NCBI GenBank assembly: GCA_008921705.1
Contig: VFFE01007488.1
Span: 2,176,288-2,240,287 of the forward strand
DNA: 64,000 bases
Direction of reading: 5' to 3'
Origin: Burhinus oedicnemus
Taxonomy: Eukaryota; Chordata; Aves; Charadriiformes; Burhinidae
Shown here: piece after piece, positions 1 through 14,100 of the stretch
Layout of the letters: each line of letters opens with the position of its first letter
Position numbering within the stretch: the stretch's first letter is position 1
Position numbers and translations under genes: made by a program
Notes under the pieces: model-generated
The model's input: the letters and a program-made list of their open reading frames with translations, nothing else
The model's database searches: none
What the model was told of the DNA's origin: nothing

Positions 1-3000
1 GAAAGGGTCCTGTTTCCAGGAGGTTGCTGCAATAAATGCTGAGCGTGGTCACCAATGGATGAAGACGACTTGCTGTCATCTCGTGATGTTTTGCCAAACG
101 CATACTTCAATGTAAGAGCAGAGGTACTGTGTGGTAAAGAATATAAGAAGAATGAATATGGTCCTGTAATAAAGACTAGACTAGTTGTAGGCAGGGCACG
201 ATATGCAAAGGAAAGTCTCATTCAGTATCAGTAAAGATCATACAGTTGGGCCTTAAAAGCAGTATCTGCAAGGCAGGAAATGCCATCTGTATCACACACT
301 CTGTGCATGTTAGTTATCCTGTTGTGTCATTGCCTGAAATTGCTCCAGTTCTTGCAAGCTTATGACACTCCAGGAGACCAGGGTGCACACAGCAGCAGCG
401 TTTCTGAGATCCAGCACTGCCGTGAATGTGGTGTGGCAGTTGCCTGGGATGCAAAGGGCTGCAACTGATGTTCATTAAAATGCCATCAATGCTTTGATCA
501 GGGCCACAATGAGTACTTAGCCGCTTCTGTGTACCTTTGTAGCCTAACACTTTCTTGTGTAAAGTTGATTACTGGCAGAAATTGCAAGGGATAAGCTTCA
601 ACACAGCCTTGAAAGGGCAGACTGTTACGCGAGAATTATTGTCATATGGGACAGCCTGTGTTTGAATCTCAGGAACTTTAGGTGGCTTTTCTGAATGTTG
701 CAGGTGCTTTGATCATAATTCCTACGATAGTCCAGCCTGTAAACAGAACAATACGTAACCAACATTGTTTGGTGCAGCTAAACCTTATGTTTGCCTCATT
801 CTATTTTAAGGGCCAAGCTTTCTGGTTAAGTTATACCTCCCATTACAAACTCTGTTCAAGTGAATCCTATGATGCACCATGTCATATAGTCAGGTGATGG
901 CTCTTTTGCATCACTGGTAGATGTTGTAAAACCACAATACCCAGCCCAGCCCTCAGACAGCAAGGTGCTTGGTCTAGAGCTCATATGAATCAATTTGCCA
1001 TAGGAAGGAAGAACAATTTAGCCAACTGACTTAAAGTGAAACATCTTGAATCAGTTCAACAACTCAAAATACTATTTTTCCCAGAAAATGAAATTTAAAT
1101 ATCATTTTCCTCTGGAAAGCAACAACTTTATGGGAACTGCGTTTTCTGTTGGAAAGGCATTACAGTGAGAGATCCTTGATCAGCTCTAATAATTCAAGCA
1201 CTGTAGCTTTATGGGGTATTATTATTGACTCTGGCAAACAAACAAATGTGTCCTTTGCTCCTTTTTTTTTACCTCCAGTGCTCTCCTTTCCCTTTCTCTG
1301 CTTCCATTGCATTGGCCCTAAAACGCCGACTAGACAAACAGATCGTCTAACCTCACCCATCTAGTCATTTTTCAGCTAATTACTTTGTGCTCCTAACCCC
1401 CAAGCAATTTTCATGTAAACATGTTTCAGGAAATATGTTTCATTGGGGATAATTCCCTTGCCATCCTCAAGTTCAGGCAGGTGTTCTGTTTGTTTTTGTA
1501 CAGGTTCTTATTCTCTATCATTAGTCTTTGTAAGTCATTATTTTTAACTGCTTTGATCTGCTCACTAACTTCAAACTAGCCTAAGTAAAAGTTGACTCCT
1601 GTATGTTTTCATTGATTGATTTTCATGTTATATTAATGTTCCTAAACACAGCTTAGCTTCATTCAGCTTTTCAGCTGTGCTCAAATAAATGAGATTTCTG
1701 CCACAAATAGGACCCACAGACCTTTCTTTCCCACAAGAAGAAGTACAGATCATCACATGGCAACAGCTGTCAGGTAAAACCCCAGCCTACATCTCACTGG
1801 GGATGCATGTACTGTGTGGTGATCTGCGGGAGAGCTCCTGAGGCTCCGCAGGATGCTCAGCAGGTCATGCTGCAGAGGTCCAGGTGTTTCAGAAGAATAC
1901 CAAAGATGTCCAGAGCAACAGCCCCCCTCCAAATGCCAACCTTCACCTTACTCAAGGGGGAGAAATGAGCTCAGGGGAAGCAAATTTGTGCCCTGAAATC
2001 TTCTTTCTTACCTCCAGCTTCTACCTTTCCCATCTCTCATCTCCAGCTGTGACTAAGCTTGGCATACGTTTAAAATAAGTGATGTTGCTTGATGATTATA
2101 TTGATGTATGTAATTATCGTTTGGTATTCTCCAGCAGACGCAGTAGATCATGCTCCTGTTTTCTCATAAGTAGTTCAAAAAATTACACAATCCTAGAGGA
2201 AAGGCAGGGCCTCTTGGTATACACATCTTACAAAGAAAAGCAGGTAAATATGCTGCCCAAAGATGTGAGTTTTCAGAGATCAAATCACATGACAAAATAG
2301 ATTACAGGGCAGTAGTTTGTTGAGGTGGCCAGTGAACATCAAGTCTTCTCTCAACACACTGAAAGCTGAGATGACATGTCAGACCACTTCTAAATTAACT
2401 GGAATTTTGTGTTCGATTTACCCAAAGTCCTTTTAAAAACAGAAGAAAAAAACCTGCTGAAGGGAAGGTGTCAAGCTAAAATATTGCCAACTTTTATTGT
2501 ATTTAGTGAAGGACATAAAGAAAAGATGCAAAATTACTGAGGGAAATAATAGTATCTATCTAAAGCCTTTCATCTCTACACCTGGTCTAGTCAGGTATAC
2601 ATGAACCGGTATCAATGCCATTATGCTCTTTCTTCCTGAAATGAGCTAGGTGGTTTTTTTTCTGTTTGTAAAAGAGAAACAAAGGAGAATGCTTAGGATA
2701 AGAATTCTCCATCATAACTGATATTAGTAACATCTTCGTTGACCCCCAGTGGGAAATCCATTGAATCCTTTGTAGAATTCCTGTTGGCTTCAGCCGGGAG
2801 AGCAGCAGAGACACTGCAAGTTTCCAAGACCCAGCTGTCAAATACAGCGTGTAGAAAGCTATGATTTAGGATTTCCTCTCTAGGGTTTCCTGGTAGAGAG
2901 TCTAAATGCAGAGTGTGGCTTAGGGAACCCACATTCTCTCCAGGGAGATAAAACAAACACACCCAACAGTCAGAAAAGAATCTGTTCTCATAATATTTCC

Positions 3001-6000
3001 AGCTTGCTTTCAAACCAGCTGGGATTTCCATGCTGTGAAACTTTGATCCATATGGGAATGACTGTATACTACTCTGACCCTAATTTTACTTTGAAGCTTT
3101 AGAGTTTTGTCCAGCTCAGGGAATAATGCAAAATGGAATCAGCACGAACCTGGAGGAGTAAACATATTTGTGCAACACATTCGGCCTCACGGTTAAGCAT
3201 TCTTGCCGCTAAACTCAGTCAGCAAGTCATTCATGGCTTTCATGGGAATTTTTGCCTCTTAGTGCAAAGATAAATAAATGCAAATATTTCTTCCTTCCCA
3301 GAAACAGAAGTTATGTGGGCATGATTTGACTTGACAGTAAAACCAGTGCTGACCTGGCTGTACCACCAGGGTCTAACAGGCTAAAGCTTTAATTCATGAA
3401 GCTACCACGTCAGCTTGGCTTTCCCTTTCCAGCTGTTGTGGGGAGAGCACTACTCTTCTCCTAATTCCTTATACCAGCCTGGCTGATGTGCCCTTCGTAT
3501 GAACATAGCAGACCCTAAAGGAGATCAGTACATATTTTGTTGTTGCTGTCTTCAGGTTAATTCAAAGATGAATGCATCTATCTTGTCTTCTATTCCTGTA
3601 TCTTGATGCTTTATACAGTATGTTGAGGTATGTTCTGACTTTCTTGCTATAGGGTGCAAGCAGGTCTTTTCCAGGTAAGCATAATAACTGTCTTTTCAAG
3701 GCATAATAGAATGTATTGCCAACACTGTTAGTACAGGAGTAGTAGCAATAACATTACAGTAGCTATGATGATTGCAGATCTGAGAGGCTACTTTCTTGAG
3801 CACTTGGAAGCCTTCCTGTGTCTTCTACCTGCATCACACAAATGAATCTTTTTCTGCAATGCTTACTCCTGTTAGTAACCTTAGAGAAAATGTTCAGATA
3901 AATTCATGCATAGCTAGGATTTTAGTTTAGTCCCTTTCCTAGGCTTCTGAAACTAATTAGGACTTAACTAATTATTAAATAAAGGATCCCTTTACTTTCC
4001 CATCATCTTGCAAATCTGGAAGTAGAGTGGAAACAGACCTGGCTCAGTGTAATCTGTAATATTACTTACTTTCATTATCTCTTTTTTTTTCCCTTGAAAT
4101 CTAGCTCCCTAGAGCTTACAAATCTGGGGCAAATTGGCTGATGATATTTTTCAATTATTTGTTGATGGAAAAGGGTGTGAACTGATCCATGTAACCGAAT
4201 AAGTTTTAAAATAAGTCTTCTATGACATGCAAAGCCCTGCTTTGTCTCACAGAATTAGCTTGTTCTTGTAAATAGGCAGTGCTTAGCAGTACACAGAGAA
4301 TTTTTTTTTTAAAGTGTGTTTTATTCATATTATTGTGTAGTGTTGTAAGGTCATAGCAGCACAGAGTTGCTTGAATTTACTCCAGATGTTGCTTAAAAAA
4401 ACCCAAACTGATTTTTGGCAGATGTTTGAAAATAAAATCTAGACCAAGACAACTAAGAACTTTTGAAAATGCAACTCTATGTTATAAACTTCTCATCAAG
4501 GTGCAAAGGCTCTTCGAAGTTATTTGGTGCAGTAGAGGAAAATTTGTGCCCCTGTTGAGGGTAGTTTCTATAAATAAGCTCAACTGTAATACCAGCCACT
4601 AGAAAATGCCACATGGGAGACAGACAATGGCAATTTGGAAATGCTCTGATCAGACAACACACTTTGTTACAGAAGGAAATAAATCACAGAGACATGAGAA
4701 ACTGATCTTCACAGCTCCTACTGCCAACTAGTCTGTTTGATTTAAATGAACTGTGTTGCATATATCACTGTTGAAATATTATTTTGATAAAAGGAGAACA
4801 AAAGTAGAAGGTTTAGACTGAAGTTTAAAACAAGACACTTGTGTAGGATGGTAGAAATCTAGAACACTATTTATTCGACCTTTTATTGATTTTTTTAATT
4901 GTATGAAACCTATAGAGCACCTTGTGCCGAGCACTACTGGGATTGACACTATCACTAGTTTCCAAGTTTCCAGTCTTCACTTGAGGCTCTTACAAACACC
5001 TTGCATGGAATCAATCTGTTTTCCCCCTGTGCCCCACCTCCAGCTGTCCACTGCACCTTTCTACTGGCTGGAGCTTATCTTCTCTGCTGCCAAGTTGCCA
5101 TGCAGACTGAGTGCTTGTGCCTGGGATGTTCCACTGCACGCAAATCAATAAGGCTTGAGCTAGGGCTGAGATATATATCAATGTCCTAATTTAAACCATC
5201 TTACCTATATTCACCAGTGGATGGTGGCCATCCTCATGAAATAAAGATGATTTCTCTTCTTTGGTCTCTTGCAGTGATGGCTATCTTTGGATGAGGCAAG
5301 GCGGAGCCTGAAGCTTTTTTGTTTGCTGACTGAATGGGTACAGAAGTCAGATGCGGTGCAAGCTTCACCAAGCTCCCTAACAAACAAATATAGATCGTGA
5401 TTCAGAAATGTGCTTAGGTATGTTCTCTGCTTTGAGTACCTGAGCAGTGCTCAGATGCTCAAAATGAACCTGCATGCTTAAGCCAGTGCTACTGAATCAG
5501 CAGCACGGCTGTTGCTGCAGCCAGAAGATGTGAGCTCTGGGCCTTTATCTGCTATTGATTTTTGAATGACTGTGTGCAAATCAGTCAATGTTTATCACTT
5601 TCTCTACTCTCTGAGACTCAGTTATTTGTGAACTTCCTTGACCTCCCCAGGTGAAAGTCTATGCAAGGACAAATCAAAATACAGTATCATCACGTAATTC
5701 AGTGAAAGGAAAATATTCCTTCTGCTTAGCTTTGCCTGATAAGGTCATTATATTTTTTCCTTTCCTTTTGAAACCAGACTTCCATTAATGTCAGTGAGAT
5801 CTCAAAGTGCATTTTGCAATAATGCTTTTGAAATATCTTTTAGTAAAAAAAAATTAAGTTGCTGCTCTGCTAAAAGGATTGGGTTCAGCAGATGCTCCTC
5901 ATGTTTGTAACGTCATGGTAAAACAGATGAACAAGAGTCCTCTTTCTTCTCAGCTAAAATACATGTGACATTGTGATATACATGAGCCTTTCTCCTCTGC

Positions 6001-9000
6001 TAATATACATGTGATACAGATGTCCATCTCAACTTGTTGCATGAGAATTTGGCCGCTGAGTTTCCACTAGCATGAGGAATTCCATGTATTTATTTGGCAG
6101 CACAGATTTTGATCTATAACAACACTGCTGAAGCATTTTGGGAGAAAAAAATGCATAAAAGCCATTATCTTTCGGTTTAAACTTGGACCACATTCTGTCT
6201 TACATTGAATGACAGACTTAATTGTATTTCACAGGAATACTGAGCCCAGTATGACAAAATGACCTTTGAGAAAGAACTGAATATAGACAAATGGCCAAAG
6301 ATCACAACAAATATCTAATTTGTATTATCTGCTTTATTGAAAAGCAAATTTGCCTTTTGATTCTTCTCCTTTCTTTCTCTGTAGAATGATTTTTTCCACA
6401 CATTTCCAGAAATATGGGATGTAATCCAAATGGCTATCTTTCTCACTCCTTATATATGAGTGGGTTCTTTCTGGGGACTAGCTTTTACATTATCTCATTC
6501 CTTGGGATTTGCGGGACAAAGAACGGCTATTGGGAGACATGGAAGTTGAAGCTGCCAAAAAGTAGGCATTGCAGGCTAACTGCCCAGCTACCCTGTTATG
6601 TATTATTACTTTCCTCTGCAGTATCTGTGGTTTTATTTATGCACTTTGCTTTTCTACTCTTTGACATATTGGGTCTGCCAGCTCCTTTTCCTAGAGTTTC
6701 TCCATTGCTCTATCACGCTGCCTTTGGCAATGAGAATACCCTCCTACAGCGAGCACCGCCTCCTCGAGCCTTCAGTTCCTTCTCTAAAACACATGAATAT
6801 TGCAAGGCCAGTACCAGCTCCAGTGTACTGCTACCTAAAACTAAACAATCCCGCCTTCTTCTTTGGACACCTCCACCCTCAGGAAAATGGGATTTCTCTA
6901 CCGCAATACCGGGCAGGTGCTTGCAGTTTGGTGGTTATCTTGGTCTGGTTAGAAGATGAGCTCCTTGAGGCACATGTTAACGTTAGGCTATTGTCTGTAT
7001 CAGCCCAAGCACACCACTGGCACGTAGCTCCGAGTAATAAATGTAACACCAGCCCACAAAAATCAGGAAGTGTTATGCTATTAAAATCTTTCCAAGCTGC
7101 AGGTTTCAAAAGTAAAGTGCTTAAGGAATTGTGAGTCATATTGAAGGAAGAGGACTTTAACTTTAAAGGGTTATTAACATGTATGGAGAAAATATTTAAA
7201 AAATTAAAATAAGTCCATCCAGCTCCTCAAAGCTGAGTACAGATGGAATATATATTGCTTGCCCTGATTGACTCATTGGAACACTTTGGCTGCCTCAAGT
7301 TCTTTCTTTTTCCTTCCCACAAGTGTGTAAATAGCCAGATATTTGGACAAATAAAAACAGACCAATCCTCTTGCAGACTTCTGGATAAACTGAACATATC
7401 AGGACTGCACAAGAACTGTCTGGTTAGAGATGTTGTCACTTATATAAACCTCCTAAAAAAGATCTACCAAGTCACTGCTGAAGCCACCAAGAAGACTGAG
7501 GTAATTATTGCCACCTCCTGTTTTAAGCAAACTCTGTAGCACAGATAAAACCGCAAAAGCAATATGTCACTTGCAAAATGAAACCAAAATCTCAATAGAT
7601 TTGGAAGCTTTTAATATCAGCTATTAACCAGTTATCAGAAGACCAAGGAGTTAAATGGGGAAAATAAACAGGTGGGAAATCCATAAAGATAATGAGCCAA
7701 TGATAGCTAAAGAGGGATGTTTCCCAAAAGATTCAGAGGCTCCACTTAGTTCAAATGATAGACTCTTAATAACTTGGTTATTTGTCTATAACTACCTTTT
7801 GAAGTACAGAATGCTGAATCTAATTTTATTTGCATTGAAGTCAGTGAGAAATCATTCACTGATTTCCTGTACAAAACATTCTTCTGTGTCAAAAGAGACT
7901 ACTACAAAATATCATTATTTCAGCATTTGAAAAACAGAGATATACACAATGTCACAAATTGTGAGAGGAAATGTCACAGTCAGTACTTACAACTTTGACT
8001 ACGTTTCACCAAACTTTGGCAAAGAACAAGACCAACATGGGATATCTGAGATTAGCACCAAATGTGGCTTAGTTCATTTAAAAAGATCCAAATAAGACCA
8101 TTGGTCTTTAGAAATAGTAGTTGCTTAGTATACCCAGGAGAGGTCTTAACAGGGGTCTGTATAGCCCAAAGAGTCTACATAGAAGTTGCCATAAACAACG
8201 CATGTGATATCTCAAAACTGTCTGTATAAGCACAAGAACACTGCACATTTTAAGAGACTGGGAAAGTTGAATATAGTGGTGTGTATCCCAGGAAAGATTC
8301 ATCTGAAGCCTGTTCTTATTTCTGTTGGATTGAACAGTTAAATATATCAATAAGAAGTCATTCAAAGGTTCCAAATATCCTAAAGACCTTGTTCTTTCTT
8401 TTATAAGCATTTATAAGCAAATCTTCTGAAGCATGATTGTAGAAGGTAAAAAAAGTAAAGAACTCATGATGGCAAAAAAGAAATAAAATATCAGTCTGCT
8501 GCCATAAAAAAATGGATAAATGAATGCAAAATCCCACTAGCTCCATGAATGCCTTTCTATACTTTTTTTTACAGAGATCTGTGAAAAATAGCCCCAAACT
8601 GCAGCCATTAGAGACTTCGGTTTACTTGGCAGAGGAAGACAGTGTTACTTAAACACAGAACTATTTGTTGTTGTTGTTGTTGTTGTTGTTGCTGTTGTTC
8701 ACCTGCACTTTTTGTTCCTGCAGCTAGGATGTTTGGAAGAGCTACCTGTTGTAAATGGCATTAATGAAAAAATCATTTGGAATCAGAAAGAGGTGAGAAT
8801 GCACTACTTGTTTCTGTGTCCGAGATATTTTGTGTAGAAAAACAAATACTAAAATGCCCACTTGATCCTTACCAATTTTGTAAACATTCTCAAACGCAGT
8901 GCTAGGAATTGTTTACATAAGTTGTGCCAGCTGCTTAATGGTTAAAGACTTCACTTTTCTTCACATTGAAGCAGCAGGGAAGGAGACACATAGAGGAGGA

Positions 9001-9746
9001 ACTTGCAATTAGGAGCAACACAATTGATCATCCAAAGACCATCTGGAAAATTTGCCTGCTGATGGACAAACTGCTGATGAAGTTTTCAAGATGTTTAACA
9101 CTTAACACCCAACACTATGCTTAAAGAATTTATGGACGCAGGGGCAAACTATCTGGCACCAGTACTTTCTGTTTGGCCTTCTGCAGTACTTAAAACCATG
9201 AACCTACGTTTTCAGAATTGTTTCCTTGTTTGAGGTTAGCTAAATGCATTGATCAGCTATGTTTTGCATTAGAGAGATTTTCCTTAAGAAGCTAAAGTAT
9301 CTCGTATTTACACTGACTATTTTTTATTGCTGCTTATGGGGTTGAATCCTCTTAAATCACATATTAATGATATTACTGAGGTTTGTGCTTCCTGACTTAA
9401 AATGGTATAGTTAAAAGCTCATCTTCAGAATTTTAATGAAAGCAGCTATTCGATGACTTATCAGGAAGTGGGAATATTTTTTCACATATATGATTTTTTC
9501 CCTTAAATGAGTCATCTCAGCTTAGCCCTCAGCATTAAGGTTTGATTCCACAAAGTACTTAAACACAAGTGTAACTTTAAACAGATGACTAGTGGTACTG
9601 TTTCAAAAATAACCCCATTGGTCATGCCCCTAAATTTAAAAATGCTGAAAGACCTTGTTGAATCAGCAGCTTCAGCAAAATTGGCAAACTTGCGTTGCTC
9701 AGAATCACATTTAGTTGCCCTTTTTTTTTTTTTAAAGCACAGGTCT
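1..9746. other. Upstream intergenic sequence without a supported gene
   Basis: Open frames here are short or overlap one another on both strands. The longest is about 180 codons, around 6414-7134, and none resembles a protein family I know. No CR1 or other named element was recognised apart from the TTG microsatellite listed separately. A 59-codon open stretch at 55-234 is discussed in the findings. The sequence is AT-rich and unremarkable. In mammals the region upstream of CNKSR3 is a long gene-poor interval before SCAF8, which would fit, but that comparison is remembered and not tested. Confidence 0.6.
8665..8699 (+). repeat. (TTG)n microsatellite
   Basis: About eleven consecutive ttg units with one interruption (ctg) near the 3' end. 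It is likely to vary in length between individuals. Confidence 0.95.
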
Positions 9747-10336
9747 TCAAAACGAGAAAATCAGTGGGAAAAATCCATGATTCAACTGACAGTAAACAGA
9801 GGACGTAATGCTAATAGCCAAATATATAGTACTGTGAAACTGTGCCTATTAGTAGATAATTACATGCAAAGATGGAAAAAGACTCAAGCCCCACCAGGCA
9901 AGTATTCCATTTCTAAACCTATTTTGTGCAAACATATACCAGCAGCCTTAATTACAGATTGAGTTACCAAACATATAGTAGTGCAATAAAACCCCAGCAA
10001 TTGATCACAATAAAGCTAGAATTTTGTCAAAAGACAGTAAAATATTACTATACAAAAGAATATGTGTTCGCCCTTTCCATTAAGAAGAAGTTTGTGTTTT
10101 GACACAAACACTGCAGAAGAAGTTGCCAGGGATTCAAAGGAGGCAGGCTTCATGAAAACCTGCTGTAGGCAGAAAATGAAGAATCTCATTCATGTTCATG
10201 TCGATTAGGCCTTTATAGGGCAAATCCTGACTATGCTAAGGGTCAGTGAGTGGAGAAGCTGCTCCTGGCCTCCAGAGCCAGAATTCACCCCGGAAATCCA
10301 CTGGGAGTCCTGCATGGAAGTATGCCCTTCCCACTT
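9747..10336 (+). repeat. Duplicated block, left copy (178 bp shorter)
   Basis: This 590-base block is repeated immediately after a 20-base N run. Bases 9747-10060 match 10357-10670 at an offset of 610, with one difference seen (T at 9873, C at 10483). Bases 10061-10336 match 10849-11124 at an offset of 788. The left copy therefore lacks the 178 bases found at 10671-10848. A 13-base T run lies just before it (9721-9733). Near identity and the gap between the copies point to two haplotypes placed side by side by the assembler, although a real recent tandem duplication is possible. Confidence 0.93.
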
Positions 10337-10356
10337 NNNNNNNNNNNNNNNNNNNN
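10337..10356. other. Assembly gap (20 N)
   Basis: A run of exactly 20 N separates the two copies of the duplicated block. A fixed length of 20 suggests a placeholder and not a measured distance. Confidence 0.99.
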
Positions 10357-11124
10357 TCAAAACGAGAAAATCAGTGGGAAAAATCCATGATTCAACTGAC
10401 AGTAAACAGAGGACGTAATGCTAATAGCCAAATATATAGTACTGTGAAACTGTGCCTATTAGTAGATAATTACATGCAAAGACGGAAAAAGACTCAAGCC
10501 CCACCAGGCAAGTATTCCATTTCTAAACCTATTTTGTGCAAACATATACCAGCAGCCTTAATTACAGATTGAGTTACCAAACATATAGTAGTGCAATAAA
10601 ACCCCAGCAATTGATCACAATAAAGCTAGAATTTTGTCAAAAGACAGTAAAATATTACTATACAAAAGAATTTTCCAGTACAGTAACACTGAATAAAAAG
10701 GGAGTCATGAAGCCTTTAGGATATATATTTTATTTTTCCATTGAATTTGGCTCCTTTCAGAACATAAACAAAGGGTGCACAGTACTGCCTGGCTCGCCCT
10801 TACTTTTTCAGGAAAAAAGGTTTCTTTTGATTGCTTTCATGTGCAGTATATGTGTTCGCCCTTTCCATTAAGAAGAAGTTTGTGTTTTGACACAAACACT
10901 GCAGAAGAAGTTGCCAGGGATTCAAAGGAGGCAGGCTTCATGAAAACCTGCTGTAGGCAGAAAATGAAGAATCTCATTCATGTTCATGTCGATTAGGCCT
11001 TTATAGGGCAAATCCTGACTATGCTAAGGGTCAGTGAGTGGAGAAGCTGCTCCTGGCCTCCAGAGCCAGAATTCACCCCGGAAATCCACTGGGAGTCCTG
11101 CATGGAAGTATGCCCTTCCCACTT
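10357..11124 (+). repeat. Duplicated block, right copy (full length)
   Basis: This 768-base copy contains all of the left copy plus an internal 178-base segment at 10671-10848. The ends of that segment share at most about 2 bases with the junction in the left copy, so it looks like a simple deletion or insertion allele. The segment shows no transposon ends, terminal repeats or poly-A tail. No coding potential was recognised in either copy. Confidence 0.93.
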
Positions 11125-14100
11125 GTGGTGTTAAAATCTTGTCACATCTTTTTCAGTCATGGTGAAAATTACCTTTGATTGGGTCCCATGGGACCTGAAG
11201 GTGTTCAGCTTTGAGATATCTGCCCACTCTTTCCATCTGCAACCATGGGCACAAGGAACCCCAGTTTCTCTTTCTTCTTGAACAAATTGGAGCAAAACCT
11301 CCTTAGCCCTCCCTTGAAACCATCAGAAAATGACCCATATCAAGCTGTAAATTAGAGAGAAGTATTTCAAGATTGCTGGAAGGACTTAAGTGATCAAATC
11401 TTGCAAATGGCTGACAGGGACTTTGCATATAAATCAGTGGAGGTGGAATTGATCTCACCCCCTTCCCAACCGAACACATTTGCCCTCTGCTGATCTCTCC
11501 CTGTGACTACAGAAAGGGAGGACAGCCACTAAGCAAGGCTGACCATAGGTGAGATCAGTCTTTCTCTTGGACTTGTTTTGAATACTGACACTCAGATGCT
11601 CACACAGGACTTGGTATTAAAATGAGCATCTCCCAGTGGCCAGGCCAATTCCCCTCTGCTTTCTTGAAAAGGTAAGTCGTTTTGGGAAAACACAAGCAGA
11701 GTCCTTCCAAATAATTGTCCATATATAGCAGGCCTGCAGTGCTTTGGCAAGGCTGTTGAGGGAAAACAAGTTTGCCATGAACCTGATCTGAAGGCCACTG
11801 CTGCCAATGTGCTCAGCACACCATACCTTTCTGTGCCTTGCCCTCTTAGAGCTTTCGGTCTCTACGTCCTGCCATGACCATGAAAATCACTTTAGAATTG
11901 AAGAACAAATGCCAAAAATATACAATGCCATAAACTAAACCAAAACCACAATAAAAAAAAGTAGGCCCCAAACTAATAAGTTGCAAATACAGCTCTGTCT
12001 ATGTGGGAGGGATGGATAATTGAGGGCCGAATGAGGATTTTAAACTCACACCGGATCCTTGTGGTGCTCTTTCTCTTTCAAGCAGCATGTCAGAAGTGTC
12101 ATCCATCCAATGAAACACTAAATATTTAAAAACAACAACCCCACTCATCTGGTGACTGGGTTTGAAAGAACAAACATCAGTCCATTGTCTGGCTTCTGTC
12201 GTCATCTTGTACACACAGAAAGCCAAAGACTCCAAATAATTTTGTGGCCTCAGGCATCAATAATAAACAATATATATTTGATGCGTTGGCCTGATTTTTG
12301 TCCACTGAATCTGCCATTTTAAAGCTGTTTCCGTGCCTTTTTTTTTGTTGTTGTTATGTTCAAGTATTTATATGCCCTGTGATCTTTTTTTGTACCTTTC
12401 TCAAGTCTTCCAGTTTCATGTTTAGGATACTGTTACTGAGGAAGAGGTGACCAAAGTGCTTTTTTACACTAGAAGACCACTGTAGACATGATTCTTGCAG
12501 AAACTTGCAGTTCCAGTCTGTTGAACTCCTTGCCTGTTGGTACACTTTCTAATTAAATTATCAAATTTTGGGGGAAATGTCCTGAAAGCAGAGGAAAGGA
12601 AACATAATTATCCTTGCAGTGGAGACAAAGAATACTAACTGAATGTGGTTTCCAAAGTTTTCTGCCAGACTTCTGCTATGAAAATTATTGTCCAGAAGGG
12701 AGGCTGTAAACCTATTTTTGAAGACTAGTATGTTTCAAGAAAGACTATTGTACTTCAGATAATTGCTTTAACCTTTCTCATAAGATTTATAAGGTCCTCC
12801 AACACTTGTGGTATCAACATTTGTTTGTGACTTTTATTGCTCTCAAAGCAGTCACTGATTCAAATGACAGACCTACTGTTTGGTCTCTGCAAAGCAGTAT
12901 TTTCAGAGGATTAAATGACCCCTTTTTTCTCTCCATTCCCCTGAGCTCCTCTACCCCGGGGCTTTGCTTTGCATCCCAGGCTCAACACAACCAATGAGTC
13001 AACTCTTTGCAGAAGCAAGAGTAATATACAGTCTAAGGAAGTGTTATACATAACGTAGTAATTTATTAAAGGAAAAAGCTTGTGACGAATGTACAGGAAA
13101 TATTTCAGTACTGCTCCTTGATGAAGGAATGATAGGTATAAACTTCTCATCAATGATGATAAAAAAGCTGTAATGTACAACGCAAATTATTGAGTGTGAT
13201 TTACCATTTCATTTTTAAGCAGTGTTTTATAATAGCGGTACTTTGCCAATAGCAACAGCATTTGCCCCAAAGGCAATGCCACAAGTCGAGGTATTTGCTT
13301 TCTTCTCAGATTACATAGGCAACACGTGAGGAGAGCTGGCCACGTAAAATGGTATAAGCTACAAAATCTAAAAAGCTTTGAAAGAAGTAGCTGAGCCAGT
13401 CCACTAAGAAACACTGCTAGGGCTAGACTGGGGAGTGAAACCTATAGCTAGAAACAGCCCTGGGAAGCAAACCGAAATCCTGGGGGGCAGAGGGGGGAGC
13501 TAACAGAGATGCCCCACAGCCTGGGTGAGGCTGCTGCTCTCCCAGCTGATGGATGAAGCCCCAGCATTTTCACCCAACTGGTTTGATCAGACCTACTCTG
13601 AATATGCCTTTTAATTCAGGATCCCCACGTGCCACAGGGAAGTGAACAAAGTTAGCACATGAACCCAGAAAAGGCCTTGGTCAAGAGACAGTCATTGCTC
13701 TGTAGAGCTTGGACAAGCCTGGACCAAGGGCCCAGGCAGATATGTGCAAAGACAGCTGCAGCAGTAGTTAAACGGTCATGTTTTAAGATATTCTTGCTCT
13801 CCTTCCTCCCCCTTCTCTGCTCCTTCCTGCAGACCCTCTGCCACAGATCGTCCCTCTGCAGGGGAGTACATGGAATTATTTTTGGAAGCTCCTCAGGTGC
13901 TCCAATGGACAGTTAGAGGTTGTTAGCAGCTGCAGGAGGGTTGTTTGGACTTTGAACGCAAAGATACCCTTAAATCCCCTTAATCTGAAAACACTTAAGC
14001 ACGTTCTTCCCACTGAATTTAACAGAATTACTCTCATGCCTGAATTTAAAGCACTTCAGGATCAGAGCCTTTCTTAGTCTTGCATGAGTTGGCTGTGACA

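Noticed and set aside
481..520. CHQCFDQGH stretch as a retroviral-type zinc knuckle
   Set aside because: The final cysteine is not at the required spacing and there is no gag or pol frame around it.
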